Shown one piece after another: positions 8,201 through 18,800 of a stretch of 28,467 nt of DNA. Numbering within the stretch: position 1 is the first letter of the stretch; each line of letters opens with the position of its first letter. Made by a program: the position numbers and the translations under genes. The stretch comes from Ministeria vibrans ATCC 50519. Lineage: Eukaryota > Opisthokonta > Filasterea. Below the pieces are notes generated by a model that made no database searches, was not told the DNA's origin, and saw only the letters and a list, made by a program, of their open reading frames with translations. The DNA lies in NCBI GenBank assembly GCA_943704425.1, contig CALSCP010000382.1, forward strand, positions 39,674 through 68,140, read 5' to 3'.

Positions 8201-11200
8201 ATGAATCCCAGCGATGAGTACATTCGCATGTGTACGACACCCCCTCACCGCCCTTGTCTTGTGCCATCCACCCCTGCCATTCAAGCACACCCCATGGATG
8301 TTGTTGTTTTTATTATTTCTTCTCTTTTGTGTCTTTCTTATGTCTTTTCCGTTTTTTTTTTTTTCGTTCCTCTTTTTCCCTCGTTTTTCTGACTCGTTTC
8401 TTGTCTTTCTGCGTGTGGTGGCACAGTCGCAAACGCTGGCGCTCGCGACCCCTCAAAGCGGGCGGTGAAGCCCAAGCTGTCGGTGGAAGAGGCGCGTCTC
8501 CTGGACGGGTGCGCGGGCGGGGCGGTGGCGGGCTCGCTGTCGGCGGTGCTGGACGGTGCGCGGACGGGCGGGGCGACGGCTGCCGGGCTCTCCCTTGCAC
8601 AGGCGCACCAGCAGGCGCTGCTGCATGGCGCGCCGGCTGTGGAGGTCGCCACCAGCATGGATGTCTTTGATGATGCCGATGAGGAGTTTGATTGGCGCAA
8701 GGAGAGGCGGAAGGTGCGCCGAGAGGATCGGAAGGCACAGCGAAGAAGACGACGACGCGCAGAGAATGGAGAGAGCGACATCGACGAAGACGACGCTGGT
8801 GAAGATGGTGACGGTGATGAAGAGGACGACGAGGAGGATGGGGATGATGATGATGATATCGAGATCAGCGATGACGCTGACGAAGACGAGAGTGATTCCG
8901 ACGAGGACGAGAGCGATGATGAGGACAGTCGTTTGACCACTGCCGCACAGCTGTTGGCCGCCTGTCCACCAGTGGATGTACGAGGCAATCCTGGCGAACT
9001 TAACGGGAAGGAGGAGGAGGAAGAGGACGAGGAGGATTTTGATTACGATCCGGGACTCGACGAGGAATTCAAACGACGGAAGCGAGTCCAACGCCATCGA
9101 CGACGCAAGCGACGACGCGTCAACGGAAGCGATGCCAACGACAGCGATAGCGACGCCGATGATGACGATATTGAGAGTGACTGGGCCTCAGACGATTCCG
9201 ACAGGTCGTCATCGAGTTCGTCGTCGAGTGCCTCGTCCGGGTCGTCTGGGTCGTCGCGTCCGCCGTCGCCTGGCTCTGATCCGGCCTTCCTGGCGCGCGC
9301 CCCATCGATGCCTGTGCCACCCATGCGCACGTGTAGCGTATGTCTGGGTGCAGACCAGACACACATGTTGGTGTGTGACTCGTGTGGCATGGCGGCGCAC
9401 GAGGAGTGCTACGGCATGGTGGACACGGAGACGGAGTCGGAGGACGAGTCGGACGACGACAACAACGACGGAGGTCCTTCTGACGACAATGCGGTCGACC
9501 ACGAGGAAGACATGGTCATGGTGCCGTCGCCAGTGACGACGCGACGACGCAGACGCCACTCGTTGACGGGCGGACGGCAGGAACTCCAACAACAATCGCA
9601 ACAGTTGCAGGCTGTGGAAGAGGAGCAGAAGCGAACGAAGAAGAAGAGCGCTGCAAAGGAGAAGAGGCCACCCTTCAAGAACGTCCTGTGGATTTGCAAT
9701 ATGTGTCTGTCGCCGCAGGAGGCCAAGTGTGTGCTGTGTCCCGTCGACGGGCGCGTGCCCCTTAAGGAGACAGACACGGGCGACTTTAGCCACGTCATCT
9801 GCTCGCTCTACACCACCACCTTTGGCGACAACATGCGCATGTTGCCTGCCCTCATCACGGCTATGGCGCCGCGCGTCTTTGGTCTGCACCTTTGTGCCGA
9901 CTGCCACGACCCGGCCGGTGCCCACTCGGGCGTGTGCATTCGCTGCGAGGCCTTTGGCTGCCGTCGCTACTACCACGCAACGTGTGCGCAACGTCTCGGT
10001 CTGCTCTGTGACGACCTTGCGTCCGCCCACGACGAGATTGTGTACGTGCTGCGCTGTCCCGAGCACATCGAGGATGACGCTCGTGAGACTGCTCGGCAAA
10101 TGTACAACCGCATGCGTCGAGAGCAGATTGTCGTTCAGGCACACCTGCCGCCCGTCGACCTCGCTGCCCAGCGCAAAATTCACCAGCAGTTTCTCGACCG
10201 CAATCCCGATTTGCGCGATCTCCGTGTGCCGCGAGGCGTCGTCCCAGGACTGCCCCCACCACCACCCGAGCCCGCCTACGAGCGTCTTACTACGCGCGCC
10301 CGTCGCTCCGTTTCGTCAACGACTGTGGCGCGGCCGCGAAAACAGCAGCAGACAAAAGCAGTGGAGCAACAAGAGAAAACGAGGGAGTCGCAAAAAGACG
10401 AGGATGAGGAGGAACAGGCTGTGGGCGCACAAGAGGCCAGCATAACGACAACGGCCGAGTCGACGCGCATTTTGCAATTACGCTCACCTGCAGGTGGACC
10501 GGCACACGACACAGTCCGTCGACGCGTTTCGTCCACACGCGGCACGACGGCCGCGCCCCCGTCGCCTGCTCTTGTCAATGGAGGCTCTACCTCATCCCGC
10601 ACTCTTCGCAGTGGACGCATCTTGACCGGTGGCCACAGCACAGCCAAGAGCGTCGCAACGCCCGTCGGCAATCCCAGCCTGACTGCCAATTTTGTCGAGC
10701 AGTATCATGCACGCGAGTCGCATCTCGATCACCTGCTTCCCGAGCAACTGTCGCTCGTGATGAGACGTGTTGACGAACTGCACGCACGCAAGCGTCAATT
10801 GACAGTGCTGTTGGAACGGACCACTCAACGGCAGCTCATTACCAGCAGTGGACTTGTGCGTGTGTGTCAGAGTGGTACGGCACTCGTGGCGGCCGCGAAT
10901 GCCGTGCTCGAGGCTGGCAATCTGTGCGCGCACCGCATCCCACTCGAGATGTTTGAACTGCCGCGCGACGGGCGGTCGCGACCTACTGTGGCCCTGAGCG
11001 ACATGCGTGCCCGTTTTGAGGCAATGGTGTCGTCTATGAGTGAGGCGGCGGCAGCAGCAGCGGCAGCAGCAACAGCGCGACACAGACTGTATCGCCATGT
11101 GGTGGACGGCAATGGGGAGGGGGACGACGGCGACGACGGCGACGACGACGACGATGATGATGCCGACGACGATGATGACGACGATGACGACGATGACGAT

Positions 11201-12403
11201 GACGACGATGGCGACGACGACGACGACAACGACGACAACGACGAGCTGGACGGCGACGACGAGCGCACGAGGGTCGCACGTGGTGGCAAGGGACGCGGCG
11301 CATCGCACTCGACGCAGCAGCAACAGCAGCAGCGTCGTGGGTCGTCGTCGTCGTGGCGTGACAAGACTGCGGGAGTGAGCAGTGCACTGGAGCGCACCTG
11401 TTCCATTTGCAGTGAGCGTCGCTGGCAACATTTGTTGGTCAAGTGTTCGCGCTGTTCGCGTCACTACCACATTGGGTGTCTGGAGCCACCACTGGACCGG
11501 AGTAAACCAGGGTCGTCATGGGAGTGTCCCAAGTGCCACGACACGTCGAGCGACGACGACGTGCCCTCGGCCGTGCTCGGCTCGCCGTCTCTCGCTGTGC
11601 GACGTCCAAAGCGTTTTGTACAGGAGTCGTGGCGCGACACTGTGCTTCCCGTTGGCTCGCGCACACGCCGACAACGCACCGATGAACAACAGAAGCAGCA
11701 GCAGCAGCAGCAGCAACAACAACAACAACAGAACAAGCGGAAGCGAGGCAAGGTGGGCCGGCCGCCCAAGGAGAAGAAAACGACAAGTAACGGTGCAAGC
11801 ACCGTCGACGGTGAAGGTGGTGGTATGGGACGCAGTGCAATTGGAATGGGGCCTTTGCGCAGCACTAACATGGCGCAGGCGCGTCTTCAGGGCGCGTCGT
11901 CGGCGCTCAAGCCGTCGGTGTATATGCTGGACCTGGATTCGGGTGAGGAGGCCAACCTGGACAAGGGAGTGGTGGCGGAGCGCGAGCACTGGCGAGTCAT
12001 GGCCAATGGCGAGCCGCTACCGACGACGCTGCGTTCGGCAGTCAATGCCACGCTTGCTACGACCTCGTCAGCGCGCGACGCTGCACTTGCGGCAGTGCAG
12101 GAGTCGCTGAGTCAAGTGGCGGAGATGGTGCGCCAGGCGACGGGGCTCGATGGGAGCCGTGGAGGAGGAGGGGACAACGAGTCGACGGGTGGTGTACGTC
12201 GTCGCAAGGTGTACAGCAGCAAGGTGATTGGTGAGTCGTGCGGCACGTGCAGCCGCACAACGTCGTGGAAGGAGCCTGGGGTTAGTTGCGACAAGTGCAA
12301 CCGATGCTTTCACTGGGGCTGTCTGCAGCGACCCGCCAAGAAGAACCCCAAGCCGCGTGGCTTTGAGTGGTATTGTCTTGACTGTGGGATCATAGACCAA
12401 TGA
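8201..12403 (+). CDS. PHF14: PHF14 orthologue: PHD / extended-PHD chromatin reader
   Basis: Two exons, 8201-8231 (MNPSDEYIRM plus one base, GTACGA donor) and 8427-12403, give 1,335 residues. After Asp/Glu-rich tracts come PHD1 (CSVC at about 313 to CNMC at about 437, split by an acidic and basic insert of about 90 residues), a zinc-knuckle/extended PHD (437-555, with CVLCP, ETDTGDFSHVICSLY and GVCIRCEAFGCRRYYHATCA), the PHF14-specific block SLTANFVEQYH plus a coiled coil, PHD3 (CSICSERRWQHLLVKC, 1002-1044) and a C-terminal PHD (1282-1330). This order is that of animal PHF14, which binds histone H3 in chromatin. A long Asp tract (about 907-957) and a Gln tract (near 1090) are encoded by trinucleotide repeats. 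Long open antisense frames here are shadows. Confidence 0.9.
11109..11268 (+). repeat. GAC/GAT trinucleotide tract coding poly-Asp
   Basis: A run of GAC and GAT codons, with occasional GGC or AAC, lies within the PHF14-like gene and is preceded by a short GCG/GCA tract coding poly-Ala (11041-11080). Codon mixing (GAC and GAT) suggests it is selected as an acidic stretch and not a fresh slippage product. Confidence 0.85.
11693..11732 (+). repeat. CAG/CAA tract coding poly-Gln
   Basis: About a dozen consecutive CAG/CAA codons in the PHF14-like gene, followed at once by a basic NKRKRGKVGRPPKEKK segment that resembles an AT-hook and nuclear localisation signal. Confidence 0.85.
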
Positions 12404-12635
12404 GAAAGGAGAGAAGGGAGCAGAGCGAAAAAGTAGAGTGTATTTTTTGAAGAAAAACAACCTGAAACCCAGTATTCACCACTATTCACTATTCACTACC
12501 CACTATTTACACTGAGCACTAATAACTATTATAATTAATAATAATAATAATTATTATTATTGTTGTCGCGTTTTTGTTTGTGATATAATAATTAATTCTT
12601 ATTGGTCGTCAATCGTCAATTATTTTTTATTATTT

Positions 12636-13668
12636 ATGCACAGATTGGTGTTTGTGGTCTGCGTTGTATTGGTGATCGTCGAGGGCGGCTGGAGTGCTCC
12701 ATGTGACTTTGAGCAATCACTTCATGTTGACCAACTTCGCCAAGAGGTATTTTGCTCTTTGTCATTGTCACGTTTCATGGCATCTCTTTATTAGATCTTT
12801 GGCGAGCAGTTTGCGGACCAGTGCCCCTTACTGCGCACCACAACGCGGTTTTCGTCGTTGATTAAGCTTGCGAAGCGACAAGAGGAGCGGTAACTGCAAT
12901 TTGTCTCGCGCAGTCATTGTGTGATTCGCGTCGCCTTACACACGCGTTTCTGCTTTAGAGAGGCATGTAGGGCATGTGGCAAGATGTTTCGAACAAAGCA
13001 TTTTCTTCTGAAGCACTTGGTGAATCGTCACAGCGATCGACTGAATGAGGTGCGATTTTCAAGAACAACCTCCAACTTGTTTTGACTTGTCTCAGGAGAG
13101 TGTCTGCTTGGCCGACTTCTGTGACGTATTCCAGTGCACCCCCGCACCCCCTACCGAGAGCTGCGATGCTGAAGCGATGGCTCGAGCACGACTCAAGTGT
13201 AATGTACGCAACCACACTCAAACAGCCTTTGCACCATTCTCACGTTTGCTTTTGTCACAGAGACTGTTACACGAGTGCTTTCCCGCGACCGACGACGAAG
13301 ATTCCATTTTTTGTACGTCGTATCATAACTACACCATTCATTGTGATATTAATACTCATCTAGTTGGCTATTCGTCACGTCTGTGCCGTCGTCTGAGCTG
13401 CGACCCGCCCCGCTCCGACGCGACACCCGTCGTCTCTCGCCTCCGCACTGTCCTCTCTGTCTGCGCCCTTTTTGCTCTCTTTGCCACCCTCCCGCTTCTC
13501 TTTCGCCGCTTGCGTGGCTACCTTGCCGCCCGCCACAACCGCCCGCCTGCCCGCCGTCGCTTCGTCACTCGCTCTCACCCCCCTCCCTCTCCGTCTCCCT
13601 CTTTCTCTTCGTCTCTTCGCCTCCGCCATCCCTCCCCGCATCCCGTTGATCCCATTTCTTCCTTTTAA
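12636..13668 (+). CDS. Secreted or type I membrane protein with one C2H2 finger
   Basis: Six exons, 12636-12746, 12795-12889, 12959-13049, 13096-13203, 13261-13312 and 13364-13668, give 253 residues; every phase agrees. Residues 1-20 (MHRLVFVVCVVLVIVEGG) are a signal peptide. Exon 3 encodes a C2H2 finger: CRACGKMFRTK then H88 and H93 in KHLVNRH. Next come Cys-rich blocks VCLADFCDVFQC, a CFPATDD block and LCRRLSC, then a transmembrane helix at about 181-199 and an Arg/Ser/Pro-rich tail. This resembles a widespread but uncharacterised family, familiar to me from plants, that has a signal peptide, one C2H2 unit and a C-terminal membrane helix. A zinc finger facing the secretory lumen is unusual; its role is unknown. 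The 51-nt intron at 13313-13363 is in frame, so retention would add 17 residues. Confidence 0.78.
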
Positions 13669-13818
13669 TATTGACTTCTCCCGAAATGTATAGTGTATTT
13701 CAAAAAAAACATAATATTGAACTAACTGTATTGAAACAAAGAGCAAAAGAAATATTTTAATAATAGTTATTGTAATAATAATTGTTAAAATGTTAATGAT
13801 GCGCAAAACCAAACACAC

Positions 13819-15563
13819 TTAGAGAATGTGTTTTTCCTTCAGCTCACCCTCAGAGGGACGTTCTCTACAGAACGAGAAAGAAAGCCAGCAAGTGAGTGAG
13901 TGCGGAGGGGTGAATGAAGGAATATGTGTGACAGTGTGGAACATTGTATATCAATGGGTAAAGAGAAAGTGCTTACTCAAGTTTGTGGTTGAGTTTGTCA
14001 GCAATCATCTGATGTTCCAGGTGCTCGGCTGTGGCGGCATTCGGACCCTTCAGGATGTTTTGCTGCTTGAGCTCCTCGGCGGTCGGGCGGTGTTCCAGAC
14101 CATGCTGCACCGCAGCCTTGGTCAGCTCGGTCTTCAGCACATCCTCACGCGCCGCAAGAGGACCTTCTCCGTGCATAATGTTCTTCTGCTTAAGGTCTTC
14201 TTTGGAGGGTCGCGATCTAAAGAGAAAATGAATCTATCGTGAGAAACAAAAATCAAATTTCTCACACTACACTTACTCAAGCTTGTGGTGTAGCTTATCA
14301 GCAATCATCTGATGTTCCAGGTGCTCGGCTGTGGCGGCATTCGGACCCTTCAGGATGTTTTGCTGCTTGAGCTCCTCGGCGGTCGGGCGGTGCTCCAGAC
14401 CATGTTGCACCGCAGCCTTGGTCAGCTCGGTCTTCAGCACATCCTCACGCGCCGCAAGAGGACCTTCTCCGTGCAGGATGTTCTTCTGCTTAAGGTCTTC
14501 CTTCGAGGGTCGCTGTCTGCAAAACACAAGCCTCACTCAGCAAACAAAAAGAAACAAAGTGATAGAGAGAGAGAGAGACAACAACAGCCCAACACGAACA
14601 GAGACAAATACACGCAACGAACATAAAGAAAACCTACTCAAGCTTGTGATGAAGCTTATCAGCGACCATTTGGTGCTCGAGATGCTCGGCCACAGCAGCA
14701 TTGGGCCCCTTGAGGATGTTCTACAAACAAACAGCGACAAGTCAATAAACCAATAAACGTTTTGGGTTTGATTGACTGTTTTCGGTGTGATACCTGTTGC
14801 TTGAGCTCTTCGGGTGTGTGGCGGTGCTCGAGGCCATGCTGGACGGCCGCCTACAGTGAGGGAGTGCGGTGAGAAGGACGAAGCAAGACAACGCAAGAAG
14901 AGCCGTAGAGAACGCACCTTTGTGAGCTCTGTCTTCAGGACATCCTCGCGGGCCGCAAGAGGGCCGTCTCCGTGCAGAATGTTCTTGTCTTTCAGCTCCT
15001 CCTGCGAAAAAACCAAATTTGCCGGTAAGATTTTTTGTTCTCTTGTTTTTTTTTTTCATCGTGGCAAAAGCGAGAGAGAGAGCGCAGAGGTGCGAATGGG
15101 ACATCGCCCGTCGACCAACCACACATGTGTGCCGTGCGATACAGCCGAGGCGGCGCACCCACACACTCAGCATATCGTCAGAGCAAAGCGCGAAGTTTTT
15201 TCGACAAAGTTTGCGCAAACATCTGAAAACGACACTAAGCTTCTCCGCGAACTGCGTATCGCAATATAAGGCAGATATATGGACATCATCGAAAGAACGC
15301 AGTCGATCCTGACCGCACACTCTTTTTTAAGGCGTTTTTTTTTTTTTTTTTTTTTTTTTTGCGCAATGTGTGACGTTTGTGGAAATACAGAACATGCTCG
15401 AGGGAAAGGATAGGTGAGATGATGATAGGAGGCATAAGGGAGAGTTTTAGGGTGAAGCGGGCCAGGAATCGCGTGTAATACGGCGGGATGACTTGGAAAG
15501 AAGAAGGGGCTCGTGTACCTTGGAGGGACGCTCGGCAAGCTTGGCAGCAAGTTGATCAGACAT
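13819..15563 (-). CDS. RPEL-repeat protein (seven G-actin-binding repeats)
   Basis: Seven exons on the minus strand, 15563-15519, 15001-14918, 14850-14794, 14720-14638, 14516-14277, 14216-13977 and 13864-13819, give 264 residues. The product is almost only RPEL motifs: ERPSK/EELKDKNILHG (across intron 1), RHTPEELKQQ/NILKG, RPSKEDLKQKNILHG, RPTAEELKQQNILKG, RPSKEDLKQKNIMHG, RPTAEELKQQNILKG and a terminal ERPSEGELKEKHIL. RPEL motifs bind monomeric actin, as in MRTF and Phactr proteins. No SAP, coiled-coil or phosphatase-binding module is seen, so the protein may act as a multivalent G-actin buffer or sensor. Repeats form three 80-residue units. Unit 1 is broken by three introns; units 2 and 3 are each one uninterrupted 240-nt exon. 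The last exon is found only by splicing; otherwise translation stops at a TAA within the GTAAGC donor. Confidence 0.88.
13977..14516 (-). repeat. Tandemly duplicated 240-nt exons of the RPEL gene
   Basis: Exons 14516-14277 and 14216-13977 have identical length and phase and differ at only a dozen or so positions, mostly at the ends, so they arose by recent tandem duplication or are kept alike by gene conversion. The 60-nt intron between them is not present inside either unit. Confidence 0.9.
14551..14580 (-). repeat. TATCACTTTGTTT/CT element in RPEL-gene intron
   Basis: Read in the sense of the RPEL gene, this stretch gives CT repeats followed by TATCACTTTGTTTC. It is the same core that fills three introns of the MOB-RhoGAP gene about 13 kb away on the other strand, and again lies in sense orientation. 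Confidence 0.7.
15339..15360. repeat. Poly-T run (poly-A in gene sense)
   Basis: A homopolymer of over 20 T lies within the long first intron (15518-15002) of the RPEL gene. The remainder of that 517-nt intron shows no further exon or gene that I can support. Confidence 0.85.
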
Positions 15564-15853
15564 GTGTTAGTGTATGTGAAGGGGTGGAAAGTTGTTCAAG
15601 TGGAAAACGAGAAAAAATGTGAAATTGACATCCAACTCGTGAACTTGGAATTACCTCTTTCTTTCGCAAGCGACGCACACGTCGAAAACCGAAACAAGAG
15701 ATGTCAAATGGGTGAAGTGAGAGGGGAGACAGTTAGGTGACAGGCGTGGGAGTCATCGGCTTAGGAATGGCGATGACTTGGTCGAAGGAACGCACTTGGA
15801 ACGCTCAACCCTTCACATTCAGACGGCCAAATCATAAAAAGGAATTGATTGAT

Positions 15854-18800
15854 TTATTTAACCGAACATGTAATTGCACCGTCAACAAAGGAGAGCAGAA
15901 GGGTCTTGCCCTTCATGTTAGGCTGAACAATCACACGTGACAGCACATTGACACAGTCTTGCTGGACCTTGCGCTTGAGCTGGCGCGCACCAAAACGTGG
16001 GTCAAACCCATCGGTGCAAATGTGCACAAGTAGCGACTCGTCCCAGTCGAGGCTGAGCGATCGCGCCACAAACGCCTGTGTCTTGGCCACACGTCGCAGT
16101 TGAATCTCAACAATCTTCTTGAGCACCTTCCCACCCAGGGGCAGGAAGGGCACTACAGCATCAAGTCGCTCGACAAACTCGGCACGGAAAAACTTGCGCA
16201 CCTGCGGCAGCAACAATTGCTCGAGTTCCTCACGATCGAGATCAACTTCCTGATCCACGTCCAACGACGACGACGACAACGACGAAGAGGAGGACGTCTT
16301 CGTCGTAGTAGTAGTTGAGGTGGTGGCCTTTTTCGCAACTGGCTTGTCGTTGTCGTCGCTATTGACACGCACCAATCGCTCAACAAGAGCCATGTCGGCA
16401 CCCACCACCGAATCGACAGCAGTGCCTTCGCGAAACAACACAAAGGTGGGCACTGACGTGACACCGGCCGTGGCTGCCAGCACGTCGCATTTATCAATGT
16501 CCGCCCGGGCATACACCACATTGCCTAGCTGAGACTCGGCAAGTGCATCAAACGCAGGCGCAACACGCTCACATGGCCCACACCACGACGCACAAAAGTC
16601 AACAAGCATCAGACGCGAGCCGGCCTGACGTGCACACTCGCGAAAGTCATCCAACGAGTGGATCACCCGCACCGTCTCTTTCACAGCCTTCTTGTCCTTG
16701 GAACTGCCGCTCTTCTTCGACGCACTCGCACCACGACCACCGCCGGCAGCGGATGCGCTGGCAAACTTGGACGTGTCCTTGAGTAGCGCGTCCATGGAGC
16801 TCTTGGCGGCACGACGATGGCGCCCTTCCTCAATGCGCTTGTACAGCACATCCGCACCTAGATTGGACGTCATGAAGAAGATGCCGTTGCGACAGTTGAC
16901 CCGTCGCCCCGTCGCATCCGACACGTGACCTATCACAAAAAACAATGAATACAAGTCCAACAACACCATTGATGCGCTGCAGCGCAACCAAAGTCATTCG
17001 TACCTTCATCAAAGACCTGCAAGAGAATATCAAAAACACGCGGGTGGGCCTTCTCCACTTCGTCGAAAAGCACCGCCGAGTACGCTCGCTTGCGTAGCGC
17101 CTCTGTCAGCTGGCCACCGTCGTCAGAGCCCACATAACCCGGAGGACTAAACACAGGGAAATTTATAAAGAGTACAAAAACAAAAAAAAGTAATATTTGT
17201 TACCTTCCAATCATACGCGAGATACTCTGTTGCTCTTGATACTCACTCATGTCCAGCCGGATAAACGCCTGATCCGTGTCAAACAGCTGCTCCGCCACTG
17301 CCTTGACCAGCTGTACACAACCAAGCACAAGCACAACAGGTAAAAATAAAGCAAAACAATCATATTAATAATTACTACGTTCGTCTTATATTATACTATT
17401 TAAATTATCACTATACCTCGGTCTTTCCAACGCCAGTGGGACCAACCAGCAAGAAGGAGCCAATGGGACGGTCGGGGTCGCCGAGGCCACAACGGTTGCG
17501 GCGGATTGCATCGACGACGGTCTGAACGGCAAAAGGTTGGCCCACAACACGCTGCTCGAGGACATCGCCCAGACTCGCAAGACGCTCTAGATCACTCTGC
17601 TGCATCTTATTGAGCGGAATTTTGGCGCGACGCGACACCTCGGCAGCCACATCATCCTCATCGACCTCCGTCTTGCCGTCAATCTCAGCCTTACTCGCCG
17701 CCTTGCCCAGTACGTCAATCGCCTTGTCAGGTAGACGAAGCTCCGTCATATAGCGCGATGTAAGCTCACACGCTGCCAGAATGGCGCCCTGCGTGAAGGA
17801 AACGCCATGGCGACGCTGAAAGTGCTCGCGACGCGCCACCAGAATGTCCACCGTCATGGCCACACTGGGCTCCTCAACAATCACCTCTGCAAACCGCCGC
17901 ACCATCGCCGCGTCCTTCTCGATATTCTTCTTGAACTCCTTGTGCGTCGTCGCACCAATCACTCGGAACTCCCCTCGCGACAGCGCGGGCCTGAACAAGT
18001 ATAGAAAAATAAGTTAAAAAGAAAAAAAGGAAAAAAAAGGAAAAAAAAAAAGACAATTCAAAATGACGTACTTGAGAATGTTTCCGGCGTCCATGGAGCC
18101 CCCACCAGCACCCGCGCCCATCATGGTGTGCATCTCGTCCAAGAACAAAATGTCACCGTCGCTCTCGCTCATCTCCGCCACAATCTTCTTCATGCGCTCC
18201 TCAAACTGTCCGCGATACTGCGTGCCCGCCACGACTGAACTCATGTCCAGACTGTACACTCGCTTGTGTCGTAGGAACTCAGGCACACGCGCCTGTACAA
18301 TCCGTACCGCCAGCCCTTCCACCACATTCGTCTTGCCAACACCCTACACGGAAACAAAATAAACCGTATTAAATTTCCAAGTGAAGTCGTTGTCTGTTTT
18401 TTTATTATTATTAAACGTACCGCCTCACCAAGAAGAATGACATTGCTCTTGCCGGCGCGATTAAGCGTCTCAATGATCATCTGCAGCTCAGCGTCGCGTC
18501 CAATGGCGTCGTGAATTTTGCTGTCGCGCGCCAGTTCCGTCAGGTCACGTCCGTGTTCCTTCATCATCTTCATGCGATCGTTTCCCTTGGGCTTCCACGC
18601 ACCGCTATCCTTGATCGTTTTCTTCACCGCTTCATTCAGGGTGACTCCATCAATCGCAAGCGCAGTCAAACTGCCGCCGCCGCCCGACACTGCTGCTGCA
18701 GCTCCAATCACACTCGTTGACGCGTCCTTGTTGTCACCGTCCACTGCACGACCACTCACCGACTGCATGGCGCTCGAGACGGCACTGCGAATCTCATCCG

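Noticed and set aside
9209-11470. Long open frames antisense to the PHF14-like gene
   Set aside because: They mirror the GAC/GAT, CAG and Arg-rich codons of the real gene and contain no recognisable domain.
12520-12560. AAT/ATT palindrome as a terminator or origin
   Set aside because: It is a short AT-rich microsatellite that is palindromic by composition, in the gap between two plus-strand genes; nothing else supports a function.
13973-15016. Thymosin-beta / WH2 repeats
   Set aside because: The LKTELTK-like strings first suggested beta-thymosin, but the periodic RPxxxEL-x(2-3)-K/Q-NIL pattern is RPEL, and the LKKTET core of thymosin is absent.
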